A DNA stretch of 64,000 nt from Amylostereum areolatum (taxonomy: Eukaryota; Basidiomycota; Agaricomycetes; Russulales; Stereaceae), in the NCBI GenBank assembly GCA_012932865.1, contig SAXG01000113.1:30239-94238 (forward strand), in the 5' to 3' direction. The notes beneath the pieces were generated by a model. It saw only the letters and a program-made list of their open reading frames with translations, had not been told where the DNA came from and did no database searches. The position numbers and the translations under genes were made by a program. Of the stretch, positions 8,393 to 18,902 are shown in pieces; within the stretch, counting starts at the first letter, position 1, and every line of letters starts with the position of its first letter.

Positions 8393-10457
8393 ATGGAGTC
8401 TATAACAAACCTTTCCGTCCAGTAAGTATCATATTACTCATCCCCCCGAAAACCTACTTCGACATACTACCATAGGCAGCACCTATCAGCTATACAATCT
8501 CCCGTGTATCCTCCCAGTCCAAATCCTCAGCCGTCGATGCTGACTGGTTTTGCAGTACTCGGTCGCCCTTCCATGCATTGATCATAGGCATAGACAACTA
8601 TGCTGCTTCCCCTCGCGTGCCCAATCTTCATGGTGCTGTAGCCGACACAGACGCTATGTGCAATTATGTCCACAGTCGGCATCACGTCCCAGCGTCCCAA
8701 ATCCGATGCTTGCGCAATGCAGAGGCTACGCGAACAGCCTTCATTGACGCGATCCAGTCTCTGGCTTCGGACGACGGCATCCAGAAGGGCGACACCATTT
8801 TGATTTACTACGCTGGACACGGCACTACATTTCCTTCCCCCGCCAAATGGGAACAAGGCGGAAAGATACAGTGCCTTGTCCCATACGATTGCTTCACAGA
8901 GGTCAACGGAAACACAGTATCGGGTATACCTGATTATACAATACGCGAGCTCCTTGAGCAGCTCGCGGAGGCGAAGGGCGACAATATTGTGCGTCCCCCA
9001 CGTGTTGACCTGATACCATCTCTCATTGGCACCGGGTATATATATAGACCGTCATATTGGACTGTTGTTATTCTGGATCGGGGACGCGTAATTTGCAGAG
9101 TCGCGCGCGGGGGTTCAGGCTCAAGGGGGACTTGGAAGGCCAACTTCCAGAGGACCTGGACACAAATATCCTAGTGCCGGAAACTGGTGACCGCGCCACC
9201 AACTTCTCTTTCAGCGGTCTACGATCCCACGTCCTTTTGGCGGCATGCGGTTCACAGGAGACTGCCTATGAAGATGATGAAGGAGGTGCTTTTACAAGAA
9301 TGCTGTTGAGTGAGGTGAACGTCGCGGACGCGAACGACACCTACAGGGACTTGATTAAACGCATGCGTCTACCCAGACGGTATTCTTCGTCAATTTCCGT
9401 CTCGTCGATGCCTTGCTGATGTACCACTACCAGGCAAAACCCTCAATGTGAAGGTTCCAACGCAGACCGTGTGCTATTCAAATCAGGTGTGGACAATCGA
9501 CACATCAGCATATATCCCTTGCAGACAGTGGTTCACACTTTACGACTGCACGCTCAAGTCGAGGTTACCGGGTTCGCTTGCGCGTTCAGCGGACTCGAGC
9601 AGCAACTGCAGGATTCCTTCCCGGGACAACCTCATATTGTCCTGGTCGAGAGGCAGGACGCCGATGTCGCGATTGTCCATGAAAATGGCCAAATCGTGTT
9701 CCACATCCTGGACAACGTGTCTACTGGCCTTGGCCTCACGCGGATACACCAAGGCGTGAAACCACAGATCGAGTCGATCATACCTCTCATACAAAGTGCC
9801 GCCCTTTATTACTCGGCTCTACGTGTTATGCCACGGAAGGAAAGCCTGCGAAACCATGTAGAGGTCGAGTTCACACAACTAGTGTCAGGGAGCAGCAAAC
9901 AGGCCCACCCCGCATTCAAGTGGGTACCAGACGGCCGGAACCTCATTGACGCCGACAACAGAGTTGACCTCGAGGTGGATGAAAAGTCATGTTACGGTCT
10001 CAGAATTGTCAATACGTCCGACGATCCCTTGTATGCTTCAATTCTATCCTTCAACAACAGTGACTTCAGCTTCGGTGTGCTCCTTGTATCCGTCTTTCCT
10101 CCTAGACGATGCTAAACTGGGTATCCAGATGAAATTTACCATCCGTCCATTTCCGGAGGGTGTCCCGATCCATCGATTGACTCGAAAGGCTCGCTGTGCA
10201 TCGGATACGGGAGTGGTGGCGCTGCGCCGTTACAATATTCTCCACGGGAAGGGCAGGCTCTCAACGTCAGCTTCATTAGGCTGTTTTTGTCCAAGAAACC
10301 GATCGAACTCAGACACCCGCCTACGTCTGTAGTATCCTCTTCGAATGCATTGCCCCACGAACATTCTGTATTCCAGCTGCTGGAATGGGATGCAATCACG
10401 ATAACAGTGGTACAGCATGCACCGAAGCGGTCTCCACCCTCCGACAATAGTGAGTAA
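8393..10457 (+). CDS. Caspase-like (peptidase C14) domain protein
   Basis: Metacaspase-like cysteine peptidase of the kind expanded in mushrooms. The p20-like domain starts at HALIIGIDNYA. The catalytic His lies in ILIYYAGHG and the nucleophilic Cys in VILDCCYSGSG, where two Cys are adjacent. A C-terminal domain of about 300 residues without a recognised fold follows and includes SLCIGYGSGGAAP. Introns I infer: about 8418-8555 (least certain), 8989-9047, 9380-9433 and 10075-10128. The last removes an in-frame TAA and contains a branch-site-like GCTAAAC. The ATG at 8393 (MESITNLSV) gives a frame that joins the domain through the first intron, but another start is possible. The stop is TAA at 10455-10457. 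The gene starts only 290 bp from the retrotransposon end. Substrate and role, such as cell death or self/non-self recognition, are unknown. Confidence 0.8.
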
Positions 10458-11782
10458 CTCACTGTGCCGCCCTCAACGAAGCCATTCACCTTACCGGTGC
10501 TAGACTATGTCCCGCATGATGAACACGCGGTGTCTTCTCTCCCTGAGACACGTATTTCTCCGGACGCTTTCCCTCCGCCCACCGTCCCATCTTCCGATCA
10601 TGCCGAACCTCTTCATACTTCACCACATTTGCAGTCGGAAGATCGATCCCCCACGAAGTCTGTTCGACAGGAGGCGCACCATGGGCACGCTTCCACCAAC
10701 ACCACTGAAGACGGTATCTGGTCGTGGACATGGGGATGGTCTCTACGGAGAACCTTGGGAATGATTGGAAGTCTGTTTGTCTCATAAGTAATCTATCGTC
10801 GGGAGACATTTCGCGAGGACAACAGACTGAACCAGATGTCGTACTGTATTTATTCCTGCATCGCCGGCACGTTTGTTTCGACAACGGACATTTTAACCTT
10901 GGACGAACCTGATACTGTACTTCCCATGTCAGGGAGTAAGTATTTATGTAAGTTAACGTTTAACATTCATTGGCACGCATCACGATGGTACGCCGCGGAG
11001 CAATCGGCGCGAACTCGATCTAATATTCTAAGAGAAGAATGCCCACGACGGTGGGGCACGACCTACTGTAGACCAGTCTCAGGCTGCCATGAGTCGTCGT
11101 GCGCGCTCTCGAGCCGGACCCTCGCAGGCGGATCGGAATCGCGGAGCCTGATGCGAGTCGGAGTGCCAGTGGCTCTGGAGAAGGCCCAGAGGCTGACGGT
11201 GACGGAGTCGGAGATCGTGGATGCGCCGCAAGAGGTGAGAGACGTTTACGAGCGTCGTGTCGACGAGCTTGGGGTCCCGCTTTCAATGCATCTCGCCGTC
11301 CGCGGCGACGGCGGCGGGGGATGTCACGCCGACGGCTGGGCTCGCTTCCGACAGCGACAACGACTCGCTCGGATCTTCTGGGCATTCCAGATCGAGGTTT
11401 CCGATGTGTTTAGGAAGGAGGAAAAAAACTCTGCGCTTGCCTCGTCTGGTCAGGAAATTGATGGTTTGGTGAGGAGCGGACGATGGGTGACATTGCTAAG
11501 TTGGACGCGGTCCTGCGGGTTGGGAGTGAGTACTATACACGTCCCCTGTCCATTTACATACTTACCGGCAGTTATATGTATACAGTATCCATCCATCTAG
11601 TGAACTGGTCGTGCTGATGAGACTCACGAACTGTAATGAAAGTTTACTAGGAGCCTGTCAGTCCAGAAACTTGAAAGCAGTTGGATGTCCCCCTGCTCCC
11701 ATACGCATGTGTTTTTCTTCACTTTGTCCGCTCGCAACTTACCCGTCGATGACGTGCTCCCGAGAGCAAGCCTTGTGTGACC
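10458..11782. other. No confident gene
   Basis: Open frames are present on both strands (for example 10464-10787 and 10836-11600 on plus, 11020-11385 on minus), but none shows a known domain and they conflict with one another. A Ser/Asp-rich peptide around 11257-11472 could be part of a small lineage-specific gene. The stretch directly after the caspase-like gene may be its 3' UTR. Confidence 0.4.
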
Positions 11783-12272
11783 CACCGCGGGCAGAAGTCC
11801 ATTTTTTCGGAGTCGAAACATATTCGAAATGGGCGATGAAAGTACAAATACCAATCGTGTTTTTACCTGGACAAAACACATTCCAAACATGTCCTTTCAG
11901 GCACATGTTCCTGCCTCGTGTACCCTCCTAAAACTTGAGGTTTCTGCCATGGGCAGCTATGAGTTCGAAATAAAGCCTTTTAGGACCATATTCTCCCTAA
12001 ATTAAGCAGTTAGAAACCGGTTCCCCAAGGAGAATCAGTTTCGATTAGGAAAAGATCCGCCAAAAATTGCCCTGAAGCTTCTAATTTCAGATCAATCACT
12101 GCTCGTGGCGAAAATTTCTAGTTTTGGAAGGGTACATGAGGCAGGAACATGTGCCTGAGAGGACATGTTTGGAATGTGTTTTGTCCAGGTAAAAACACGA
12201 TTGGTATTTGTACTTTCGTCGCCCGTTTCGAATTCATTTCGACTCCGAAAAAATGGACTTCCGCCCGCGGTG
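11783..12272. repeat. Near-complete 490-bp palindrome (foldback or MITE-like element)
   Basis: The left arm from 11783 (CACCGCGGGCAGAAGTCC...) matches the reverse complement of the right arm ending at 12272. The first 165 bases or so match at roughly 90 percent or better by eye, with no large gap. More diverged pairing continues inward toward about 12028, so there is little or no loop. The two arms give mirror ORFs containing the same peptide (VQIPIVFLPGQNTFQTCP), which is a by-product of the symmetry, not a gene. Flanks read TGACCCA on the left and TGACCGC on the right of the CCGCGGGC tips, a possible but imperfect target duplication. It lies about 320 bases before the glutathione reductase ATG. 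Confidence 0.88.
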
Positions 12273-12593
12273 ACCGCGCGTCGCCGTCGCGCTGAATCAT
12301 CCGGTCGCGTCTGACGCGTGCTACACGTGACCCTTCCCTGATCTCTCATCATCGTCGACTACCGTGACAGTCATTGAAAACATCCTTCCGGTTATCTATA
12401 AGTACTCTCGTTCAGGCTGGCATCCATCACTCGTTTCCCCCTTCTCCTTGCCCGATCAGCAAACCTGCACTCTTCTCCCGTCCTCAGACTCGCCCAGGTC
12501 TGTGACCGTGTAGCGTCCGCCGCGGTTTCCTGGCGCTGACCGCCTCGTCTTGTGCAGATCTCAAGAGCGTTTGGAACGACCACTCCCACTACA

Positions 12594-14383
12594 ATGCCGC
12601 CGATCGCAAAGCCTACCCCGGGAGAAAAGTACGATATCGTCTTCATTGGCGGTGGAAGTGGAGGTTCTGCTGGTTCAGTGCGCTACTGTTCATGGTTGCA
12701 GTCGTCTTGCGTGCTGACTGTGCTCTAGCGTCGTGCCGCCTTGTATGGCGCCAAAGCAGCCATCATCGAGAAAGATGGGAAGCTCGGGGGCACTTGCGTG
12801 AACGTTGGTATGTCTGTTTTGTTGTGAACTCTTGACAGCTTCCTCATATCCCATCTCCTTTAGGCTGTGTGCCGAAGAAAGTCAGTGCAACGTCGTTCAC
12901 GCCCTTCTCTCCGTCTTATGTTTTTTTGTGCAGATTATGTGGCACGCCGCCGACATCGCCGAGAAGTTGCGCCAGGCCAAGGACGGTTACTGCTTCGATG
13001 ACGTAGCCGCGCCGAACTTCAACTGGAAGACATTCAAGCCCAAACGGGACGCATACATCCGCTTCCTGAATGGCATCTACGACAGCAACGTCAACAAGGA
13101 GGGCGTGGCCTACCACGACGGTTTCGCCAAGCTCACCTCCGCCAACAGCGTCCAGATCACCAAGGCGGACGGCACCGAGTACTCCATCCAGGCGGACAAC
13201 ATCGTCATCACCACTGGTGGCTACCCCACTATCCCATCGGACAACGACATCCCCGGCGCATCCCTTGGTATCACTTCCGACGGGTTTTTCGAGCTCGAGG
13301 ACCAGCCAAAACGCGTCGCGGTCGTCGGTGCCGGATATATCGCCGTCGAGCTCGCCGGCGTGCTTCATGCCCTCGGCTCGGAAACCCACCTCGTTATTCG
13401 ACATGACAAGGTCCTCCGCACCTTCGACCCCTCCCTCCAAGATGTTCTGACGCCCTGGATGGAGCACACTGGCATCAACCTCCACAAGACGAGCAAGGTC
13501 GTTAAAGTCGAGGGCAAGCGCGGCAACCTGACCGTCCACCTCGACTCGGGCAAGACGCTCGAGGTCGAGGAGCTTATCTGGGCCATCGGACGCTCGCCCA
13601 GTACCCCAGGCCTCGGTTTGGAAACCGTGGGCGTCAAGACGGATAAGGCGGGCAACATCATCGTGGACGAGTGGCAGAAGACGAACGTCGAAAACATCTA
13701 CGCCATTGGCGACGTTCAGGGCAAGGCGTTGCTGACTCCCGTTGCCATCGCCGCTGGAAGGCGGTTGTCCAACCGACTCTTTGGTGGGGAGAAATACAAG
13801 AACGACAAGCTCAGTTACGAGAACATCCCGACCGTCGTCTTCTCGTACGTTCTACACTTTCTCCGCCTTCAGTGCCTTGTCTTCTTACCCTTCTTCATAG
13901 GCATCCTACCATTGGAACTGTCGGACTTACAGAGCCTGAAGCTCGCGAAAAGTACGGGGACGCTGTGAAGATCTGTGGGTCACTCCTCGTTTCTTTTGTG
14001 CCATCATGTGCTCATGATGTTCCAGACAAATCTTCTTTCCGCGCTCTCTTCTTCTCCATGTTGCCGGCGGAGCACAAAGAGCCGACTATGTACAAGCTCA
14101 TTGTCGTCGGTGAGGAGGAGCGTGTCGTTGGCGTGCATATCATTGGCCAGGGCAGTGACGAGGTCATGCAAGGCTTCGGGGTCGCCGTGAAGATGGGCGG
14201 TACGTCTTCGTTTTCAGCCCTCTCCACAGATACTAATCGTTGTGTTATGGGGAATAGCTCGCAAGCAAGACCTGGACGACACAGTCGCCATTCATCCTAC
14301 GTCTGCCGAAGGTATATACATCTGTTGTTCTCGTTGTTGTACATTTATTGACGTCCTTTGTAGAGCTCGTCACGTTGCGATGA
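12594..14383 (+). CDS. glr1: Glutathione reductase (NADPH)
   Basis: FAD flavoenzyme that reduces glutathione disulfide with NADPH in the cytosol and probably in mitochondria. From the ATG at 12594 the protein begins MPPIAKPTPGEKYDIVFIGG with the FAD-binding GGGSGG loop. The redox-active disulfide is in GGTCVNVGCVPKK, split by an intron. The NADPH domain has GAGYIAVELAG and the IRHDKVLR arginines, the second FAD contact is NIYAIGDV, and the dimer-interface domain starts HPTIGTVGLTEPEA. The catalytic-base region is IHPTSAEELVTLR at the C-terminus. At least seven introns interrupt it, including ones after GGSAGS, after CVNV, after CVPKK, after TVVFS and after VKMG. The N-terminus shows no long targeting peptide. 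A TATA-like TATAAGTA lies near 12398. All key residues are present. Confidence 0.95.
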
Positions 14384-14887
14384 ATGATCACTTTCAATCC
14401 GGGTGGAATAAGAACACAGTGTACGATAGTCGCCCATTCCTACGTAGTTTTAGTAGCATTGCATATCAGTGTTATAAAGTACCTTCCCCGCGGCCAGATA
14501 GGATATCAGTGAGGGTTGGCAAGGCCTTCTGCGCAATTGCTTCCATTCTATCTGAGCCTCGTGTCGGTGTTTGTACTTGGCTGTGTACTTTTCAATAATA
14601 CTGTCACACCCTCCGACCCCACCGCAGCATATATTCATTCCCTTGGACCCTTGAATGGTCACCCTTTTGCAGGGATTCGAAGCCCAAGATTCGATTTTCA
14701 TTCCACCCCCACGTATCCCGAACATATGGTATGTAAGCACCCCACCCGAACGCGCGACGAAGAGGCATTGATTTCTGTCAGATATCTACCGTCATGACTG
14801 CAGACGAAACTGGTTCATCTAATATCTTATTGTCTGATCAACCCGAAGACCTGGGCGCATCGTATCGCTCCCTTCCCATAGACCTCG

Positions 14888-15972
14888 TTGACTGAATTGA
14901 TACTAGGGGAATTCTGGCATGATCTGCTACTGGAGCCGGAGAGTGTGGGGGATTGGAATGCGGCCATTGTGCTGCTCCAGGTTTCGGCGGTCTTTCGGGC
15001 CCTTACGGTGAACTTTGAAGTGCATGGATCCATTATGGGGCGGAAGGGTCATAGAGGATGGAGCAAAGTGCGTAATTCCATGTTGTCGTAGACGTGCTTC
15101 TAACAATGTTGGCGTTTCCTTTAGTATCAGACAGACGCTATCCCTCCTGCGCCGCTACTCAGAGGTCGCAAAATTAACCCCTACGAAGCTGAATACGTCA
15201 CCGGTACTTACCACCATATGTCGGCCATTCCTTGGTACAAGACTCCAAAGTCCCCGTCGTGGACGTCGTGATGTGCATTATCAGGCACTGTGCGGGCGTG
15301 CGCATATACGAACAGGGGCGGGGTGGTATGGCCATCGCCCACAGCATGATCGCTGTGGTCGACCTACGTCTTGCTCTTGAACGTTATAAAACGTTCTCGA
15401 ACAGTGCGAAAGTTGTGAGCGGAGCAATAGCCGATTACATGACCGAGCGTTTCCTACCGTGGTGGAGGGGTGCGAAACACTTATTACGCCTTCCTTTCAC
15501 CTGTCACCTAAATTACTCCCCGTAGCGGTCATCCTTTCGTCGTTCATCGGTGTCCTTGGCCGGATTGTCATCGGCAGGCCGACCCGGAAGAATCAGTTAT
15601 ACTCGTACGTCTCTTGTTCCGGCCATATCTGAGCTACTACCGGCAGTTGACACCTTGAAATAGCTTCTATTGCTGCGTGACTCTCACAGCGAGGTGGCTG
15701 ACCGGGTCTTGGACATGATCAAAGATCTGCAAGAATTCTTCTCCGATATTGCTTTGTTCATGGGTCTTCCCCCCGCCGCCCTCGACCGCGACATCACCAC
15801 GGATGAATACGGGCTTCTTCAGGACACTTGGGATTCTCTCGCTGCGATATTCAGAGTATTCAAGGATCGGTTTCCCGACCGGGCGGCAATATGGGAGCCT
15901 GTGTTTAGATCCTTGATGTCTACAGCCGATGGAGAAAGGCTTTTTACTGGACCGCCTTCACACGCAGAATGA
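14888..15972 (+). CDS. Hypothetical multi-exon protein, start uncertain
   Basis: Several frames join through plausible short introns. One begins about 14888 (ELILGEFWHDLLLEPESV), has a donor at about 15067 and an acceptor near 15123, and continues as VVDVVMCIIRHCAGVRIY and then DSHSEVADRVLDMIKDLQEF, ending at SHAE and a stop at 15970-15972. The N-terminal exon is not clear; an ATG at 14794 (MTADETG) needs an extra intron to reach the frame. The composition is mildly hydrophobic and partly helical. I do not recognise a family. It could also be a decayed gene. It follows glr1 in the same direction. Confidence 0.4.
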
Positions 15973-16389
15973 GCAGCCGATGAAGAATCGGCACACCAAC
16001 GGGTTTTCTAAATCTGTGGGGATCAAAGCCTTCCTATATGTGTACACTGACGTTACAGTGCGACATTGACAGTGCGGTATAACTTTTGACGATGGTGCAG
16101 CTCCTTGGGAAGGCTCTACGTTTGCCATTCGTGGTTCTCACCGTCAAGTCTACATACGGTGCTTCATCTGGAACATTGATATTGCAATTCCCTTGTTCTT
16201 CCGTCCAAGACGTGAACTGGTGTTTATACCCTTGTACTTTGGTCAATGGGTCAATCGGGCGATCCTTGCGGCCACTACCCATATTGGGTATAAGCTCTCC
16301 ATCAGGATAACCCCACTCTGCAAATCTCGTGCAAACGCCTGCTATATAGCAGGGGGTTCTCTAATGCATGCAAACCGTCGCTAGAAGTG

Positions 16390-16545
16390 TTTCACGACGT
16401 TCACACGGTCTCCTCAACAGCTTTCAGGACGTTCTCACGGTCTGCGAGCCCTCTTCCGAGGCTCTTCGAAAGCCTTCAGTACGTTCTCACGGTCTGCAGA
16501 GGCTCTTCGACAGCCTTCAGCACATTCTCACGGTCGTGTCGGACG
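16390..16545. repeat. Imperfect tandem repeat, four copies of a 30-50 bp unit
   Basis: The core ACGTTCTCACGGTCT, followed by variants of GAGGCTCTTCGACAGCCTTCAG, recurs with starts near 16393, 16428, 16480 and 16520. Spacing varies, so the unit expands and shrinks. No coding function is apparent. Confidence 0.75.
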
Positions 16546-17471
16546 TTGAGTCTATTAAGAACACCACGTGCCTTAGAAGCCCTTGCCAGCGCGCACAGGG
16601 AACTTTCGACTTAGCATTTCTTTTGTTTCTCACCACCATCATCGCTGCCGCCGCGTCGCGTCACTCGACACCCCCTCCGTCTTTTCTTCAACACCAGTAA
16701 CCCTCATCATATACACACCATTTCATCATTGCGCCCTTCCGGAGAAAATCCTATGGGCATTGTGAAGGAGAGTAGTGGTCGGGTGGTTGGTCGAGGCTCA
16801 AATAGCCGCCGCTCTTGACATCAACATGCCGCGGAGTCCTACCGAGGTACGTGTTGCTTCATTCTTTCCCCAATCCCTTGTCCATACGCTTAGTATGTCT
16901 GGTGCTGTGCTAATGACGTAGCATTCAGTTTACAGAAGACTGCTGCGCCTGCCACTGTCAACTCAAGTGCAGTGATGACCTTGTTGTCACCTTCAAGTTC
17001 AGCGGTTTCCGTTATCACCGTTCGCCATCTCTACACACGCGGAATGCCCTCACAAGACCATTCCTCCCCACGGACGACATCCGGCATCCGTGTGTTTCAT
17101 GTCACGATGTGGAGATCTCGCGCGTGGCTAGCATTGGGGATAGAAGAACCTACACTTTCTCACTTTCGCACCAGCACCCACTGCATGTTGTAGTCATAGT
17201 TTGCAATGCATATCGTGATTCATATATATAACATTCCGGCGTAGCAAAGCTGAATAGTACCGAGGAGCGGGGATAGTGCCTGGCTGTAGTGAACGGTTCT
17301 GAGCTGCAGTGAGCAGACTGTGAGCAACATTTTGCCCAGCTGTTGTGCAAATTTGGTGCTAACTGAGTGCTAATTAGCGGGGGGTTCTCTAAAGCCACCA
17401 AACTGCTAATCTGCTAAGTTTGCACTGATTAGGTGTGATTTGCAAGGGGGGTTTTCCCAGAGTCGACGAGC

Positions 17472-17479
17472 TATATATA
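17472..17479 (+). promoter_or_regulatory. TATA-like box before the 17538 gene
   Basis: TATATATA in the context GAGCTATATATACTAATTCC, 59 bases before the ATG and followed by a pyrimidine-rich stretch, the usual layout of a strong fungal promoter. Confidence 0.5.
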
Positions 17480-17537
17480 CTAATTCCACTCTCCCTTTTC
17501 TTCCCCGTCTCGCTACAATTACTCCCGTTCGCTAGCA

Positions 17538-18443
17538 ATGTCCCTACAAGTAACGCCTACCCCCCTTCTGGAACATATCCATGAGATCTTCTCGACAGGC
17601 CAATATCCCCCCTGCCCCCCAAATGTGGAGAAAGGCACCCGTATAGCCCTTTACACTGCCGAAAGGACTCCAGTCGCCTCGGCCACCGCCAAGGGAGGAG
17701 GCTCTAGGCGTTTCCGACGCGATATTATCAAGCTCTTCATGGTTCGCAATACCCCTCCTCCATCGGATGTATACTTATCGCCATCACAGAGGCAAAACGC
17801 CGGAAGCGCTCCTCCAATGCATGTATTCAACGACAGTAGGAACTGCACGTTTAATGAAGCTAGCGGAGATGGGAGATTCTGGCCGCTCGCCACTGAGGAC
17901 CACGCACTCGCTCAAGAATATTCCACGCAACGCGCTCCCAAAAAGTCCGACGCCCCTCCTCAACCGGTCCTATATATTCCTATCCCGGTGCTAGAACGTA
18001 TATCGCAGAACCCCCTCGGGTCTGGTCAACTTACGATCCCGGTTACGCAGAACTTGGATCCTCGTGGCAGTATCGAGGAGGTGCATGTGTTTGTACAGTG
18101 TCCCGACGAGGAGTCTATGGCCGAGTACAAGGGAGCGTATCGCCTCATCGTGGACCGAAAATCGCAGTTCACTAGAGAGCACTGGAGAGCGGCTCGGGAA
18201 TACCCGACGTACTGGACTCGCCTACAACTGGGACCGCTTCCAGCCGGCCCCGGCGAGAGGGGTACGACGCCCCTCTTGAACTTCGTGAAACACATGCACG
18301 ATGAGGTCAAAGTGCGCGATATGGGTGGATTTGTGTACTTTCCCAGCCTGCGGCCAATTACAATGAAGCGCGTGGGCTTTGACGAAGATTTACTAACGAG
18401 GATGGAGGAGCTGACGATTGAGGTGGAGTTGATTGGGAGTTGA
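17538..18443 (+). CDS. Hypothetical protein, 301 residues, single exon
   Basis: An uninterrupted ORF from MSLQVTPTPLLEHIHEIF to VEVELIGS. It has a TATA-like box 59 bases upstream. There is no signal peptide or membrane segment. The middle contains a basic patch (GGGSRRFRRDIIKLF) and the second half looks globular. I recognise no domain. The lack of introns is unusual beside its neighbours and fits either a lineage-specific gene or a retrocopy. Expression is plausible given the promoter, but the function is unknown. Confidence 0.65.
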   Translation: MSLQVTPTPLLEHIHEIFSTGQYPPCPPNVEKGTRIALYTAERTPVASATAKGGGSRRFRRDIIKLFMVRNTPPPSDVYLSPSQRQNAGSAPPMHVFNDSRNCTFNEASGDGRFWPLATEDHALAQEYSTQRAPKKSDAPPQPVLYIPIPVLERISQNPLGSGQLTIPVTQNLDPRGSIEEVHVFVQCPDEESMAEYKGAYRLIVDRKSQFTREHWRAAREYPTYWTRLQLGPLPAGPGERGTTPLLNFVKHMHDEVKVRDMGGFVYFPSLRPITMKRVGFDEDLLTRMEELTIEVELIGS

Positions 18444-18902
18444 TTCCGGATGGTGTATACCGGAGTTAAATAAACATTAATATACATTACTTACCGCTAG
18501 CCGTGCTCATGCATTCGAAGAGTTCTTCAACTCGTCGGAACATGTACTTACGCGACCTCAGGCTGACGCGATGCTTTTACCAAGTCATGTGACCGCGCAT
18601 CGAACAGCCTTTCTGACTTCGTATTAACTCGTTCACCGACACCGCCAACGTCCAACATATGATTCTGAACTCGTTTCCATACTACCTTCTCGGCATGTCA
18701 TCACCCCCTCCTTTCATCACAGGCGTTTCAGACTGGCAGCCCTACTAAGTACTAAGTACTACATGTTCACTGCCCTCAGCTGAGACCGAAACGCAGCGGT
18801 CAAAAAGCGAACCGGACATACGTCAACATCCTAGGATCCTAGACCTCGCAACGTGGATTGCCATCAGCATTTCAAAGTATAGTTAACTCACGCGAATAGG
18901 AC

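Larger units (their letters stand above)
15973..17537. other. Intergenic, contains a short tandem repeat
   Basis: No recognised gene. The stretch contains the 16390-16545 repeat. ATG-led small frames around 16828 and 16972 are short and unsupported. TATATA runs precede the gene at 17538. Confidence 0.5.

Noticed and set aside
10075..10128. Apparent nonsense TAA in the caspase-like gene
   Set aside because: The stretch reads as a 54-nt intron with GT, AG and a branch-like GCTAAAC, and splicing restores the frame to DEIYHPS.
11611..12300. Pair of opposite-strand ORFs encoding the same peptide
   Set aside because: The shared peptide is a mirror product of the palindrome at 11783-12272; neither ORF has a domain or splice support.
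14640..14720. Possible tRNA T-arm (TTCGAATCC on the minus strand)
   Set aside because: No matching acceptor, D or anticodon stem could be drawn around it.
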